DNA of 37,288 nucleotides from positions 1 through 37,288 of IMG/VR virus record IMGVR_UViG_3300012931_000012. The stretch is one strand, 5' to 3'. A program made the translations under genes and the position numbers. The notes below the pieces were generated by a model, which worked only from the letters and a program-made list of their open reading frames with translations, made no database searches and had not been told where the DNA came from. Below, piece by piece: positions 36,325-37,288 of the stretch (the first letter of the stretch is position 1; each line of letters opens with the position of its first letter). This stretch comes from a virus.

Positions 36325-37026
36325 ATGTCGGATTCCAACAAATATTATTATCTCAAATTAAGAGATACTTTTTTTGATAGCGAGGATTTAAAATTACTAG
36401 AAAGTCAAAAAAATGGAGTTGAATATCAAAATTTGTATCTTAAATTATGCTTATTATCTCTAAAAAATAGCGGTGAACTAATATATAAAGACAAAATCCC
36501 TTATGATCTTAATATGTTAAGTACAATATTACGGATAAATATCGATACAGTCAAAACCGGGATAGAAATCCTCAGCAAATTAGGTATGATTGAGATACTG
36601 GAAACAGGTATTATGTTTATGACCGACATCCAGTCACTTATCGGGCATAATTCCAATGAATCTGAAAGAAAAGCAAAATACAGAGAGCAAATTCAGAGGC
36701 AACGGGACATTTCTGGGACATTGTACGGACATTGTCCACCAGAGATAGAGATAGAGATAGAGAGAGAGAGAAAGATAAAGAGAGAGATAGAAATAAAAAA
36801 TATAATTCCTCCTACTTTGGAAATGGTATCAAAATATTGTAAAGAGCGCAATAATAAAATTGACCCTCAAGCCTTTATCGATCACAATTCAGTACGAGGA
36901 TGGCGACCAAAGGGGAGTAATACAAGGATGAAAGATTGGCAAGCGGCGATTAGAACATGGGAACGGTTTAGTAAAAATAATAATTCGGACGATTATTATA
37001 AAAAATTTAGCAGGATAGAAAAATGA
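36325..37026 (+). CDS. Phage replisome organizer N-terminal family protein
   Basis: 233 residues. N-terminal winged-helix-like domain (YYYLKLRDTFFDSEDLKLLE, LKLCLLSLKNSGELIYKDKI, LNMLSTILRINIDTVKTGIE) as in the replisome-organizer family. After RQRDISGTLYGHCPP a GAGATA microsatellite (36740..36790) encodes EIEIEIERERKIKREIEIK, and the C-terminus (HNSVRGWRPKGSNTRMKDW and WQAAIRTWERF) matches DnaD-like primosome-loading domains. It probably binds the origin and recruits helicase. The stop overlaps copy A. Confidence 0.85.
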   Translation: MSDSNKYYYLKLRDTFFDSEDLKLLESQKNGVEYQNLYLKLCLLSLKNSGELIYKDKIPYDLNMLSTILRINIDTVKTGIEILSKLGMIEILETGIMFMTDIQSLIGHNSNESERKAKYREQIQRQRDISGTLYGHCPPEIEIEIERERKIKREIEIKNIIPPTLEMVSKYCKERNNKIDPQAFIDHNSVRGWRPKGSNTRMKDWQAAIRTWERFSKNNNSDDYYKKFSRIEK

Positions 37027-37288
37027 AAATAACAGTTAAGAAATTAAGAGAACTAAATGCTTGCAATTCCGGAATAGAATATTTTGGATCTAAGCATTCA
37101 GACGGCGTAGAACTTACGGATTTAATACGTGAAGATATCGAAACTAATAATTGGAGAATATTTGAGTATGCTAATTGGCTAATAGCACATTGTATGACAT
37201 ATGAACAACGTATAGATTATATTATATATGCGGCCGAATTAGGACTTCCGACGTACAATAAAATATATCCTAACGACTCCCGTATACA
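37023..37288 (+). CDS. Ala-repeat family protein, copy A (5' part; continues at 1)
   Basis: Start of the copy that crosses the contig joint: MKITVKKLRELNACNSGIEY, then GVELTDLIREDIETNNWRIF and AHCMTYEQRIDYIIYAAELG. The ATG overlaps the replisome-organizer stop (ATGA). The first 86 nt after codon 12 are identical to copy G. Bases 37218..37288 repeat 1..71. The 30 nt just upstream (36993..37022), which belong to the replisome-organizer gene, recur upstream of copy J, a sign that this locus donated sequence. Confidence 0.88.
   Translation, partial: MKITVKKLRELNACNSGIEYFGSKHSDGVELTDLIREDIETNNWRIFEYANWLIAHCMTYEQRIDYIIYAAELGLPTYNKIYPNDSRI
37218..37288. repeat. Terminal redundancy (right copy), circular contig
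   Basis: Exact copy of 1..71; see the left copy. Subtracting it gives a unit of about 37,217 bp. Confidence 0.9.

Noticed and set aside
1-37288. tRNA genes, integrase, repressor-type lysogeny module
   Set aside because: No tRNA-like cloverleaf, recombinase motif or CI-type repressor was recognised; absence by eye is not proof.

Overview
The window looks like a complete, circular genome of an AT-rich podovirus with P22-type virion genes. The first 71 bases (1..71) are repeated exactly as the last 71 (37218..37288), and one gene reads in frame across the junction, so the molecule is best read as a circle of about 37,217 bp. Portal, coat, gp4-like connector and gp10-like tail hub can all be recognised. 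The host cannot be named. Strong Shine-Dalgarno sites (AGGAG) before most genes argue against Bacteroidetes-type initiation. Export signals (a lipobox and two signal peptides) are present in early genes. No integrase, tRNA or CRISPR array was seen.

Two divergent transcription units start in the AT-rich gap 30921..31095. The rightward (+) unit runs 31096 -> 37288 = 1 -> 7995. It holds replication and recombination genes (ERF annealing protein, replisome organizer, NinG-like protein, SSB, metallophosphoesterase), an exported ClpP-like protease, a lipoprotein with a transglutaminase-like fold, a transglycosylase broken by an amber codon, and many small Cys-rich or one-helix proteins. The leftward (-) unit runs 30884 -> 7970. 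It holds a small HTH protein, small accessory genes, large terminase, portal, scaffold, coat, connector, tail, three probable ejection proteins, and a lysis block (amidase, holin-like protein, two-TM protein). The two units converge near 7892..7995 on a long inverted repeat.

The most striking content is in the + unit. (1) Ten loci belong to one gene family: about 110 conserved N-terminal residues, a hypervariable Ala-rich tract made of GCY-GCY-NAT codon units (AA-D/H/Y), and a conserved C-terminus ending in TLLE. The copies are mosaics of one another. One is a chimera with an unrelated N-terminus, one has an internal deletion, and one appears to have landed inside a duplicated clpP gene carrying 30 bp of flank from another locus. 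The codons for the conserved C-terminus supply a Shine-Dalgarno sequence for whichever gene follows. (2) A canonical type II hammerhead ribozyme lies at 32114..32165, in the leader of the transglutaminase-like lipoprotein gene. A plausible but untested link is that the phage's own ERF/SSB/NinG recombination genes, interleaved with the repeat family, drive its shuffling.
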